DNA of 64,000 nt, taken from positions 744,704 to 808,703 of the forward strand of contig NMRA01000152.1 in assembly GCA_002633005.1 (NCBI GenBank). Direction: 5' to 3'. The stretch's first letter is position 1. Each line of letters starts with the position of its first letter. Origin of the DNA: Phoronis australis (Eukaryota > Phoronida > Phoronidae). This document shows positions 12,026-23,600 of the stretch, in pieces. The notes beneath the pieces were generated by a model, which worked only from the letters and a program-made list of their open reading frames with translations, was not told the origin of the DNA and made no database searches. A program made the position numbers and the translations under genes.

Positions 12026-15000
12026 ACGCAGCCTGATTGGCTGTGTTTAAGTGACGTCATAGGCTGTGATAGACGCTTTACTATTCCCGCGTTCACCAAG
12101 TGCGCCGTGAGCAACGCAAAACGTTCTCTGCACAAACATTTCTGATCCAGTCCTTATTAAAAATCAGAGTTTATTACCAGGGATGAAGGATTATTGGACA
12201 GTCATTTAAACGCCATCTTTAGGCGTGCATTGGTTATGCTACTGCCAACAGACGACATATAACGCACTTCAAAAGATTTTGGCACAGTTCTTTGTAGAAA
12301 ATTCATACTTTTCTATTTCTTAAAATTTCAAGAGCATAATATATTGTGTGGTTTTATAGTCTTCAGCATTGAAGTCAGAAGGAACAGGCAAATTCAAACA
12401 ACTGAATTGTAATTTTAAATGAGGGATTTTAAATGATTTTATTGTTGTTGTAGAGTCAAGTCATTTTAAAATTATTATTATAAGTTCAAACAGTTGTTAT
12501 ATGATGCAATTTACTTGTACTATTTAATATTGAAAACAGACATTCCAAGAACTTGACAAATTAAGGAAAATACCGTCATTGAAGTTCGTGATCTTATAAA
12601 TTGTGACATTCCTAAAAGAAAGTTCAGGAAGAATAGCAGTTTTTTTAGAAATGCAAATTGCATATAAACTTTTCACGAAGAAAATTATTTTAATGTTTAC
12701 ACAGTTTCATAAATACTTGTAGAATAATGTAATGGATTACTGTTTGACATAATATTGGTAAAATTATAATCTCTATTTAACCGGTACTCTTGTAGCATGC
12801 AGGGATACCTCTGACCGAATTCTTTTTTGTAAGAAATGTAATCAGTATCATTAGTCATTTTAATGAAGATATGTCAAGGTTAGCTGCACTATTGTGAACG
12901 CATTTTACACCATACAGTGTACGTGAGATTGTATAGATATTCAAAACATTCCTTACAATTTCCGGTTCCTCTTACGAAACATTATTTAATGATGTGTTTT
13001 TATCTTTCTAGCATTGTGTATATTTTAATATATCTTTGCTTTTACTTTCACATCCATTATGTAGATTTGTTTTTAAACTTACCGTGCACTCCATGGGTCC
13101 TGTTTTTGGGCAGAAAAAACGGCATAATTGGTTTTGGTTCGCGCCCGACTCGTTTTGAAACCTGCGCGTCAAAGCTGGCATCAGGTGGCGATGGGGGTAA
13201 AAAGAAAATATTTACTGTCCTTATAAGCTGGCGTCAAGTGATCCTGGGGTAAAAAGAATGATCTCAACCCATTTTAACTAAAAATATACTGCACCACGTT
13301 ATCAATTAAAAAAACCAGTTATGCTATTTTTGGCCTTGTATAACTTTAATAAAACTTTATTAAAACTCCCATTTGAAATTTTATTTATGCTCAGTGGCCG
13401 GACTTGGACGAAACTTGCAAAGGCATATAATGTATGACACCCACTAGAATCGTTGATATGCGGTGTAAATTGACAATTTGAAGGACTGGTAGGTAGATTT
13501 GGGGACGTTGAAATCATTAGCAATGTATGTCGATTAAGGGATAGCCTTGGAGGCAAACGGCTAATGTGCAACCCGGGCTAAAACCAGATTTTAAAAACTG
13601 GTGACTGTCTGATGTGGAAAGATTCGTTTAGTTTAGATGGCAGTATAACACAGTACGAATTAATGGCGAAAACAAAGCACCAGATAAGCCACGAAAACGG
13701 AAGTGATGCATTATGAAAAAACACGAGTACATGGATTATGCAGGAAAGTTTTAAACACTTATACTCATTGGGTCCAAGATACAAAAGTAGTGAAGATAAC
13801 CTCAGACAATTATACACAAGTGTATAGTAAATTACTTTACGAAAAATAAATGACACAGCGTTGTTAAATGACCAATGAAATAACGAAAAGAACAATCGCG
13901 ATGGTTGCACAGCAGAGTAAACTGGATCCCACATCCAATCAGGGCCTCCCATGTGGTGCTTCAAGTGAATTTCATTTTATTTCGTTTTCTACCCATTACC
14001 TGTGTTTACGAACCGTGACTTGTACTTTAAATTTGAATCTTTACGGATAACTTTAAGTAAGATATTTCGTCGTTTAAAATCATATTATCATTAAAATGGG
14101 AAAGAACACGAGCCACAGAACTTCCAAAAAAGTTCTTTTTTAAAGTACAAATCACGGTTTGTAAAAATGAGCAACAAAGCAGTTACATACCGCAGTTACG
14201 CCCCCCCCCCACAGGCCCTATTGTGGCTGCACACAGTAGGGCATTGAACTTCATGGATACGTGAACATCAGAACCAAACGGCCTAAGCTTATACGGGGAT
14301 TTTTACATGAATATGAATTAAGACTTAAAAGTCAGAAATTTGTTCTTGTGTTCCAGTTTTACAATTTCTCAATAAGGGCAATACATATAATCACTTTATA
14401 AGCATGTTGAATATGAATTGTATTTGTCAAATGTAGCGGAACAAACAACTCTGTATTATTCGTAAGTGCAATGGTTGTAAAATGAGATAATTCATCGCAT
14501 TTTCAGGTCTTCCTCCAAACTTGTATTTCATTTGATTCTCTTCTAAGGGCACAAACCCTAAAACACAATTATTAATTCATAAAAAATATTCCACGAAGAA
14601 CTCTACATCGTGTGAAATTTTCTTCTTGTTGTTTCGCACTGCTGAAACCGTTACAATATGCAATTATTCATCTCTGAGTCATTAAATAAGTTTGATGAGA
14701 TTTCTCCCCTAAATAAATGGAGGCTACACTCCAATGAAAGAAGACGAGCAATGCACCACAACAAGAAAGTAAGTAGTTTATTTACCTCGGTGCCACTCAC
14801 TATTCCCTTGTAGATGACCAACTCGCAAACAGGCTGAGAAAGATAGACAAAGTCTGTCACACCAAAATCCCATTAAAACTGTTATAGACCAAGGAAATGT
14901 CTACAAATTTCAAAATCTTATCGAAGTAGCAGGTGACTGATCTTACAAACTGCACTAAAAATTGATTGGAGAAAATGATCGAGGATCTCCGCAGTAAAAT

Positions 15001-17910
15001 AAAACATAGGGCAGTCCCATGTTACACAGCGTCACTCGAATCTCGCTGTATTTACCCACAATGCCGTAAACACCCGCTTGGCACTTTTGCTGCCTCATTT
15101 TCATGCCACTGGAGTTTCACATGTTATTTGTTGTTGACTGATGCTTTACACGCTTTTCTCGGTTGCACGACAATATTCGTCCTTCCAATGCCAACGAAGT
15201 GCTGTGCTTATGGGCAGCAACTCCGACGTGAAAAAGTTTAGAACAAACTGGACAAACGCCCATGAATGTGTGATCTGAAATTCACCGCCTTCCCAACATC
15301 AATGAGATACACGAAAATGTGCCTGATATCCAAAACTAGGCTACGCGCTTTTTACTCTTAATCTCCGGGACAAAAGAGAGTTTTGCATTTCTATAATCAC
15401 TCAACCCCCCGGCCCAAAATGGTGTACAGTAGTGTCGGATCATTGTTTAACACTTCCTAAGGTTTGCCTGTAACCAGGCTTAGACCATATCTTGATTGCT
15501 AATAGACATTTTCCTCATTCACGGAAATTGGAACAGAAACAATGTCAAAATAATCGTTCTGCAAGAGCATCGCGAAATGTTAATGTGGGGCACACCGTAT
15601 GCATCACAGATACAAGGAATTATCGCGTTATTGCAAGCATTCCTACCGGAAGGAAGTAGTTCGAGCAAGTCCATAAAGCTCTCTTGTAACAAGACCACAC
15701 CAACCCCCTCATGATTCTGGAAGCAGTTTGGAGGTCGGACGAATGTCGGTGAACAGGCACAAAAACAATAGGAGGTGTAACGTAGGTCAAATCGGAAACA
15801 AGACAAGTGGTGTCGCACAATTTTGAGTTTTATGAAACATTGGTTAGGGTGAGAATAATTTAGTTTGAATCAGAACAATGTCAGACACAGACAAAAAGAT
15901 ATTTCACGGCCTCGGTCATACTTAGTACTTAACGGCGTACTTTTCGTTCTTTAGTGCCGGAGGGGAACCACTTCCGCAGCAGTCGGGTTCTCGCGGAAAT
16001 CGAAAAAAACGATATACCCGCTTTCCTCGGAGCTTCATATCAGAATACACTCAGCTGAAGAACAACTGATGTCGCTGCGTCGTGTACTCACCTTCTTCAC
16101 AGGTTAACGCGACACCTTGCGGTTAGGTGAGATCAGAGCACTATACGTGGAGGTGATGTGGATATAGACCGATTAAGACGGTTACAAAAACTAATTAAAT
16201 CTGGAAGCAGTCTCCTTTAATACGTCCATAATCATTTGTGTTTATAATATTCAGTTTTGTCAGGTAGTTACAATGAGCTATATACGGTATTCTGAGTATC
16301 TTATTACCTGTATACTATACAATTGTCCATATGGATTTTTTCAGTTTACGTTGTTGATGGCAAGCAAGTATATGTATAGTGAATCGACTTGTGTTGTTCG
16401 TTAACCCCCGTTGTGCCAGAACAATTGTTTATTACGTTTTGTCATCATGTATTTGAGTGGAGAATGGCGTGATTAAATTCAGGTAGACGCAGAGCCGTTG
16501 TATTGGTATTTCTGGTAGTGCAGAAGACTGAAGTGTGTACCCAATGAGATCCACGGTAACAGTAAAACTGAAAATGGGTCAGCCACTGGAGAGAGACAAG
16601 ACAAATGTTGAGGTATGAGCCTTCCCGGCATAAGGGGGCACAGAACAGTTCTCAAAGGGGTTTGCTTATCAGAACACACGTCAATGGACTTGACACCCTT
16701 TATTCAATCTGTCGACTGGAAACTGTGTGCAAAGAACGAAAGGTGTCGAGTCTTTTCACATCACAAACCCCACATATGAGCACAGAAACTAAAACTTTTA
16801 CTCTCTTGATGCTTGACTGTTTCACTGACTCCAACTGAGAAGCAAGGTAGACACAAAACGCAAAATACGCACTTTTCACCTCAAAACCACCACTTAATTC
16901 CCTGCCGATGCTTGAAAGCCAATATTAGATTCTAAAAGCAAATTTCCTACCAATTCCAAAAGGTGCCAGGCCCAAAAGTAATGTCAAGGGGCCGCCATCT
17001 TGGAGAAGAGTGCAGCTAAAGCCGAGCAAGTGATCTTTTTTCATTCTCAACATCTTCTCAAATACAAACAAATCACATTCACTTAGCTTACATGCAATAC
17101 CTACCTAAAATGCCCCTAAGCCTAGCCTACCCCTAGATTTTAATATTTTGGGAATGCAAATTGGCCGCGGCCGCAGCCTGACTGGTTAGTGCCACCTAAG
17201 GTAAATAAACAAATATGGCCTACATAAATACATTTAGGATTATGTAACATGCAATTCAGGCCCAGTAGTCTCCAACTCGATTCCCGTGACCGGGGTTGGG
17301 GACGCCAAAAGCCTCCATACTTGCTTCTATTTCATCATTTGACTTCATCGTGACAGTATATGCTCCGTTCACACTACAGGCTATTGCATAAACCGGCCTT
17401 CAGTGACAAATATAGCGACAGTTAGTTTTGATTTAGATCACTCATCTCTATCAAAGTGGCCTAATAAGTGATGAACAAAAAGATGTGATTTCTGTGAATG
17501 GAATGAAGTGACACCTCGTTATTGTTTGAGACCATGACCTACAAGTTAATTCGTCACGCCATGTCATTATTTTCTCGCAACAGGGTCTCAACCAGTGTTT
17601 TGTAAGATTAAAAATCTCTTCGAGAAAGGAACAACTGAGTTGAGACCAAGTTTGATGGCGGCAAGTTCAAAAGTTCGTTTTTGTGACGGAACATAGGTTT
17701 TTAAGTTTCAATTGCCGGGACGTCACTTCTATCGATATGGCGGTGGATATTTCAAATAACATGAATGAACGATTGCACGACATCTACAGGTTTGCTGTAG
17801 CTACTGTACGGCGCTCCATCACAAACCACATCAAGGTCGCCTCCATTATCGTACAAACATAAGTTTCAGTGAGTGATGGTGCCTGGGGTGGATACGAGGA
17901 TCGGTTAGAT
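12026..17910. other. 3' untranslated and intergenic sequence after the SLC6 gene
   Basis: The SLC6 stop is at 12023-12025. AT-rich sequence follows, with several AATAAA-like hexamers (for example near 13350 and 13845), but I cannot say which is the real poly(A) site. A run of C lies near 14201-14210. No exon with homology or coding structure was recognised on either strand up to the stop codon of the sulfotransferase gene at 17911. Confidence 0.5.
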
Positions 17911-19200
17911 TCAAGGGGCAGTGGCTCCATTCATGGGCAAGTACCCAAATATCTTGTACAAATCCTTGCATTCTCTGTCGATAATATTCACGGAGCTAAG
18001 CGTTATAATTGTCTTCCACCGCGATGCTGTTTCAGTGGCATTTTTTCTGTATGTTTTGTACGAGTGAGTACATAACTTTTTCCTGTCTTTGTTTCCGGTC
18101 TCACAATATGGGAGCAGGCCAGTGGACTCCCTTACATAATTTGCCACAGATTCGGGCAGGGAGAGACTTATGAAATTATACAGATCTTTGGCAGATATCA
18201 CCGGTCTTGAAACTACAGTTTCATACTTGAGTCGCATTATGCTGACCTCTGATAATTTTTTGGAAGTCTGGTAATCTTCGAAGATGTCCTTGCACAAGAA
18301 TGTTATGTCTTCGTGACGCTGTATTCTACGAAGCCGTCGTCGTGAAACACTGACTCCTCGCGGGTCACGAATTAAATGAACTATCCTCGTATCAGGGACA
18401 CGTTTCAGCGCCGCAATGGCGCCTCTCATCGAGAGGCGGACAACCTTGATCACACGAACAGGAGCCTGTTCACAGGCAATTTTTGCTAAACCAATGCAGC
18501 GTTGATAGGAGTATATCTTCACATTATCTAAGCACCTGTAAAAATGCACTAAGGATTTTTGAGTGTCTTGTCTCCTCTGTGCTCGGTAACTAAGGATTTG
18601 TCGTGGTAAGGAATCGAAATTACATGTAAATAGGTTTACGATTACTGAGCTGTCCAAACCTGAGCGATATTTAAGTCCCGTATAAGGTTCGTAGACATAA
18701 AAAGATTTTGGGTACCTGCCGTAAATACTAGTAACAAATGAGGATCCACTTCTCATGTACGACAACACTAAAACCTTTCTTGCGTCAGTACTGCCGCCCA
18801 CTTCTGTTGGGAATTCTTCCTCAGTGGTGTACACACTTAGTGCGCTAGGTCCGCCGCAAAGGCCTGGAAGTCCTTGGGTGCAGCGGCTCGTGCATTTGCC
18901 TGGCATTGGACGGTAATCGCCGACAGTTTTGCCACACCAACAGAAATTGCCGTTGCGGACTCCAGCGTATGGCTCACTCTTAGCTCGACAGTAATCAACG
19001 CATTGTGAAATGTTCATGACTTCAACGTCTATCTCTGCTTCAATAAACCAACAACCCAGGTGAAAGTGAGAAACAGATCGCTGCAGCAGGTTTTGCTGTT
19101 TTTCGCGTGTCATGCTCCGAGATGAATACATTTTCCACAATAGCAGTCCCCAACAAAATAAGACCACCAAAAGGCAACTTTTTTTTTTAATCCACGTCAT
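17911..19200 (-). CDS. Intronless WSC-domain carbohydrate sulfotransferase-like type II membrane protein
   Basis: A single open frame of 429 residues from ATG at 19200. The frame extends 7 codons further up, but only to a GTG. Residues about 8-25 are a signal anchor (SCLLVVLFCWGLLLW). Residues about 48-126 are a WSC domain with eight cysteines (GCW, QCV, YCR, FCWCG, KCT, RCT, LCGG), a family usually linked to carbohydrate binding. From about residue 142 a PAPS-dependent sulfotransferase domain follows: LSYMRSGSSF at about 146-155 is the 5'-phosphosulfate loop and LIRDPRGVSVSR at about 276-287 is the 3'-phosphate site. Both motifs resemble the galactose/GlcNAc 6-O-sulfotransferases (CHST1/3/5 type). 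I infer a Golgi enzyme that sulfates sugar chains. Vertebrate WSCD1/2 also join WSC and sulfotransferase domains and are the main alternative relatives. Lack of introns suggests retroposition or an ancestral single-exon form. Confidence 0.9.
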   Translation of the reverse strand: MTWIKKKSCLLVVLFCWGLLLWKMYSSRSMTREKQQNLLQRSVSHFHLGCWFIEAEIDVEVMNISQCVDYCRAKSEPYAGVRNGNFCWCGKTVGDYRPMPGKCTSRCTQGLPGLCGGPSALSVYTTEEEFPTEVGGSTDARKVLVLSYMRSGSSFVTSIYGRYPKSFYVYEPYTGLKYRSGLDSSVIVNLFTCNFDSLPRQILSYRAQRRQDTQKSLVHFYRCLDNVKIYSYQRCIGLAKIACEQAPVRVIKVVRLSMRGAIAALKRVPDTRIVHLIRDPRGVSVSRRRLRRIQRHEDITFLCKDIFEDYQTSKKLSEVSIMRLKYETVVSRPVISAKDLYNFISLSLPESVANYVRESTGLLPYCETGNKDRKKLCTHSYKTYRKNATETASRWKTIITLSSVNIIDRECKDLYKIFGYLPMNGATAP

Positions 19201-19252
19201 AGCTTGATGACGTGCTCGCACAATCCAAATAAAGGATTTCCTAATTGGAGCG

Positions 19253-19261
19253 TTTTATATA
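19253..19261 (-). promoter_or_regulatory. TATA box of the WSC-sulfotransferase gene
   Basis: On the minus strand GTATATAAAAC lies at 19262-19252. A start site about 25-30 bases further on (about 19228-19233) would leave a leader of about 30 bases before the ATG at 19200. This supports that ATG as the start. Confidence 0.55.
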
Positions 19262-19599
19262 CAATCGTTTCACCTGCTCTTTCGCAATATTTCGTTTCAA
19301 ACGACATGTGCCTCAGGGTTGATAAACTTTTTAATTTCATAATATGGTACAGCCCCATTCTGCCTTATGCTTGGATATGAGACCCACGATGCCTCTCGTT
19401 TCCTAATCAACTCATGGCATTTTCAACCAATAGGCATTTTTACGAGGGCAACCTCATTACTGTCCAGTGTGTTGCAAATGAAAATTAGTTGTAAAACCGT
19501 AGAACTTGTTCAGGTCCCACTTTTTATTACTGAGTACTTGCAAGCGAAGCTCGAAAAGCAATGAGCGTTATTTAAGCCACTCTGTCAAACCTTAACTGT

Positions 19600-20478
19600 T
19601 CTTCCCAAACAGTGCATTTTAAACTCCTTGACTCCATGAAGGTGCCCATATTAACATATGGTGCAGACTTATGTGCGATCTATTGAAAAAGTTCATAATG
19701 ATTTCTATAAATACCTTCTGAGATTGAGTATTAAAACGTCGAATGCTATTGCTCGCAGTGAATGTGGGAGAGAATTGTTAACTACAAAATATATGTGTAA
19801 ACCGATTATCTATTGGACAAAATACTTGATATGGGGGAACATAGGTACCCGCTGAAGTGCTATAATGTGCTTAAGGAACAAGGTGAAAACGGTAATTATA
19901 ACTAGGCACACCGTGTCAAAGAAATTTTGTAAAGGTACGGTTATGGAGAGGTGTGGTAATTCGGCCCAGGTAATGGTGTTGAATTTATTATGGTATTCAA
20001 GCAGAGGTTACTAGATTGTGAGTACAGGAATAGCAACTGGAAATAAGTAGTTGAAATAAATATGACTTTTATAGTCTTATTAAACGTGATCTTGTTACCG
20101 ATGAATATGTGAATTGTTTAAGCGCTTATTCGAGAAGGTTGACACAAGGGTATTCCTAGAAGTGAGAGAATATCCTGCGTATGCAGTATAGGTGAAATTG
20201 AAGGTGAGTCTCATTTCATGTGTCGATGCCCTGTTCTTGGAGACCCTACAAAAAATCTTTTACCAGAACTTGTGAATACTGACTCTTCTCTTGTTAGGTT
20301 ATTCCAACAAAAAAACCATGACAGTATCCAACGCCTTGCATTGTATATTCGGAAGGTTATGGGTTTTTAAGAGAAGAATTGCTCTCTGCGTAAATACTCT
20401 GAATATACATTTGAATTTATGTATTAATGGGTAGGCAATGCCTACGATGTACAATAAATGATGATGATGATGATGATA
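19600..20478 (+). mobile_element. Decayed non-LTR retrotransposon (LINE) 3' end
   Basis: Broken reading frames match the C-terminal part of LINE reverse transcriptases. LLDSMKVPILTYGADLC (about 19620-19675) is followed after a frameshift by SIEKVHNDFYKYLLRL (about 19680-19730). Further on comes a zinc-knuckle-like GESHFMCRCPVLGD (about 20200-20245), then NHDSIQRLALYIRKVMGF and a stop near 20370. The copy ends in AATAAATGATG passing into (ATG)n at 20458-20478, typical of LINE tails. It lies just downstream of, and antisense to, the receptor gene's last exon. Confidence 0.8.
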
Positions 20479-20626
20479 ATATAATTACTGATACAGAGTG
20501 ACCGTAACCTATTTGATAAATCGAAACTGAATTTGAATGTGACTGGTACGAGTTGCACTGAGAACGGCGCACTTTGATTTAGATTTCCTTTGCCACGTGT
20601 GCGCATAGTATTGATTGTAAAAGATG

Positions 20627-23600
20627 TCAGTGCAGTCCTTGCACCTCGGGAGGCCTCCGGAGCAGCAGCACTAGAGCGACGACCAGCGTTGCTGAGCAAA
20701 GAACAAGCAGGCAACACCTGTCTATTACCATTGCAACGTCTCTCCAATCCTTATCCAAATTATTATGCAATTGCTGGGAAACTATCCTAGACTTAACCAT
20801 TTCAAATAACTGTTCCAAATTCTGATAAATTTTACGGAGAATAGGACTTTTAGAGGCTTTCGTTCTTGGCTGGTTCGTCCGTTTCTCATAGAACGATGAT
20901 TCAGTGTTCAAGGGCTCACGTATTTTGAATTTAGAACTCATACCACGAGCGGTTTCTTTCTCTAGTGATGCCTTCTTGTGTTTCTCGTGTTTCATTCCGA
21001 TGTGTTTTCCTTCCTTTGTCTGAAATTGTAAAATAATTTGATGAGATTAACACAAATTTCGCTTCAGCGGAGACTTTCTATTTCAGAGTAACACGTCAAA
21101 CAACTTACCGATCACCGAACCATTTCCTTAAACTACTCACTGAATTAAGCCCACCCGGTCGAACGAAAAACTCAGTTTTGGAACGCAGCACCCCCTGTAC
21201 AAACCAGTGGTTTACAGCGGTTCGTTTTTAACGTAAGGCGAGGTATTTCTATGCTATTCAAACAACGGTTCAGTGGTTCTATGTGTTCAGGAGCATATTT
21301 TTGCTAAACTCGGAAATTATAAAGCAGATTTACTAATTAAGCCTTCAGTGCATTTTTATGAAGACAGGAGACAGTTGAGGCTGCATTTCACCCGGCAAAG
21401 TTGGAGGAAAAACGAAAATTAAATTAGGCCTTTTACTCTCATAACATCGGTGTCATAGTATTCCTTACCCCAATAGAATTCTGTTTCCGTTACCAACAAG
21501 AACATTGAAACCAACAGAGACTCAAGAAGACGCATCAGTTCAGTGTTTTTACTTGGCAGTTGGCCAATCCTAAAATTGCGAAATCAAACTGGCGTACCTG
21601 CACATTGACTGTGACTTGCGTTGGTAACGGAAATGAAACTCTATATAGAGGCAAAGAATAGCAACCCCGAGACTGATTTAACGAGAGTAAAAAACCTAAG
21701 TCAACTTTAGCTTTTTAGCCAGCTAAACAGTACGAAACTCAGCTTTAAAAGATTGCTGACTTTATTTCAATTACTACAAAGCTTTATACACATTCTCGCT
21801 GGTTCCCTGCGTGCCGCTAGATGGGGCGGTAGCCGCGCCAGCACGCAGGTATCACTAAATTTCCTCTGTAAATTTTTTTACACCGGCGTTTCTGATTGGC
21901 TAGTCGAATTCTCAACAGGCAGCGCTTTGCGCAAACAAACTGGCATGACTGATGGACTGAAGTGTAAAGGTGGTCTGTTGTACAGACAAATCGGTGCTTA
22001 AAATTATGTTCAGGAAATGTGAAGCCTAGAAATTGTAATATTGAGCCTTTTCGGAATACATCTTTCTACTGTCGATGACTTTTGTTTACGATAGTGTTCT
22101 TATACAGTATGAATAACACACCGGTTAAATCGGCCACATAATTTGTGTTTATTATGCATATATGTGCTTCAAGCACGCGGCTATTAAACATCACTTCAGA
22201 AACGACAAGGCTAAAAATCGTTCACAGTCCGCCATTTTTTTCACGGTGTTGTAAAGCTAACCAATGACTGCCAAGATTACATCGACCAACGCAGGGAACC
22301 AGCGAGTATACACATTAACCGGACAATATTTAAAAACATTGCTTGCAATGTCTGATTTTAACAAGTTGCCATAAAGTGTTTATTTTACTAGGTGCATTAG
22401 CTCCGGGTGTTTCTGTATCTTTTCCTGAATTGTCCCTCCATCTTCTCTGCACTGCAGGGGGAACCACGTGATTCTCGCGAGACATCGGAGTACGAGGATT
22501 CTCACCCAGCGAGGAACAGGTTTGTCTTGTTTACCCGTGAAACGAATTTGCAGCACAAATACTGTCATGAGAGTGGAGAACGCCAGCAGAACAACAATGC
22601 TGCAGAAGAACTCTCCTGAAACGAGAAAGAAGTTACGAAAACTGCTTTTAAATATTGAGGTGACGTTGGTGTTGTTGATGATAGCAACAGAAGTGGTGTC
22701 GGCGGCGATGGTGCTAGTGGTGGTGGTTGTGGTGCTGCTGGTCAGTGCTGTAGTGGGGTGTAGGCGCACGTAGGCGCAGCCAAGCACCTTTTGGCACTTG
22801 ATCGTAGCACCTACGCACTGTAAGTTACGTTCAGTGCTCTAGGTGATACGGTGGGCTTTGGGCGCCTACTGACCTCGAATTTTACCACTACAGCTGGTGG
22901 TGACGAATCACTAGTTTATCAAGTATTGAAAGCAGTCTTAGTTTAGTTGATGATTGGCGATACGGAGTATTGCCCCAATCTCGATTTTTCTTTTTCTACT
23001 CTGTCTACTCGTATCCCATGCAATGATGCAATGCATATACGCACCTAAAAGAGGAATAGCCAAGGACGTCGGAGGTAGACTTTCGGCAATCAACAGCAAT
23101 ATGAGTGCCATGGATATCACCATGGTCACGCACAGGGAGATTTTTTCGCCCGCTTCTGGCGGAAGACAAAAGGCACTGAACGCGATCACTGTCAACAAAA
23201 TAACGGGCAATACCTGGAAATAAACAATTGAATTGTTGAAAGGACGAAACGACTGGTTTTGTACGAGTTACATGGGGAACAACTGTTTTTTTCTGGATTC
23301 AACTAATGAAGAAAGATATTTTTAGGCTTAATTTTGTTTCTTCTTCGACAGACTAGCGTACAATCTTTTAAAACAGGAATCTTCTTAAAGTAGTTCAGCT
23401 GATCGACTGGTGTTTTTTGTTGTTGTTTTTGGTATACTAATTGACTTATTCTAAAAGTGGTTTGCGCGCGAAATACTCACGAAACCCGATGTCTTATGAA
23501 TGCCGCGTTGTATATGGTGAAGATGTCACGGAAATGCACAACTATTGCAACAAATGACCTTGACCGAGACGGAATGACATTTTAATAATTCTAACGTACC

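Noticed and set aside
13578-13964. 128-codon minus-strand open frame
   Set aside because: AT-rich sequence, no homology recognised, no splice sites or conserved motif. Probably a chance frame.
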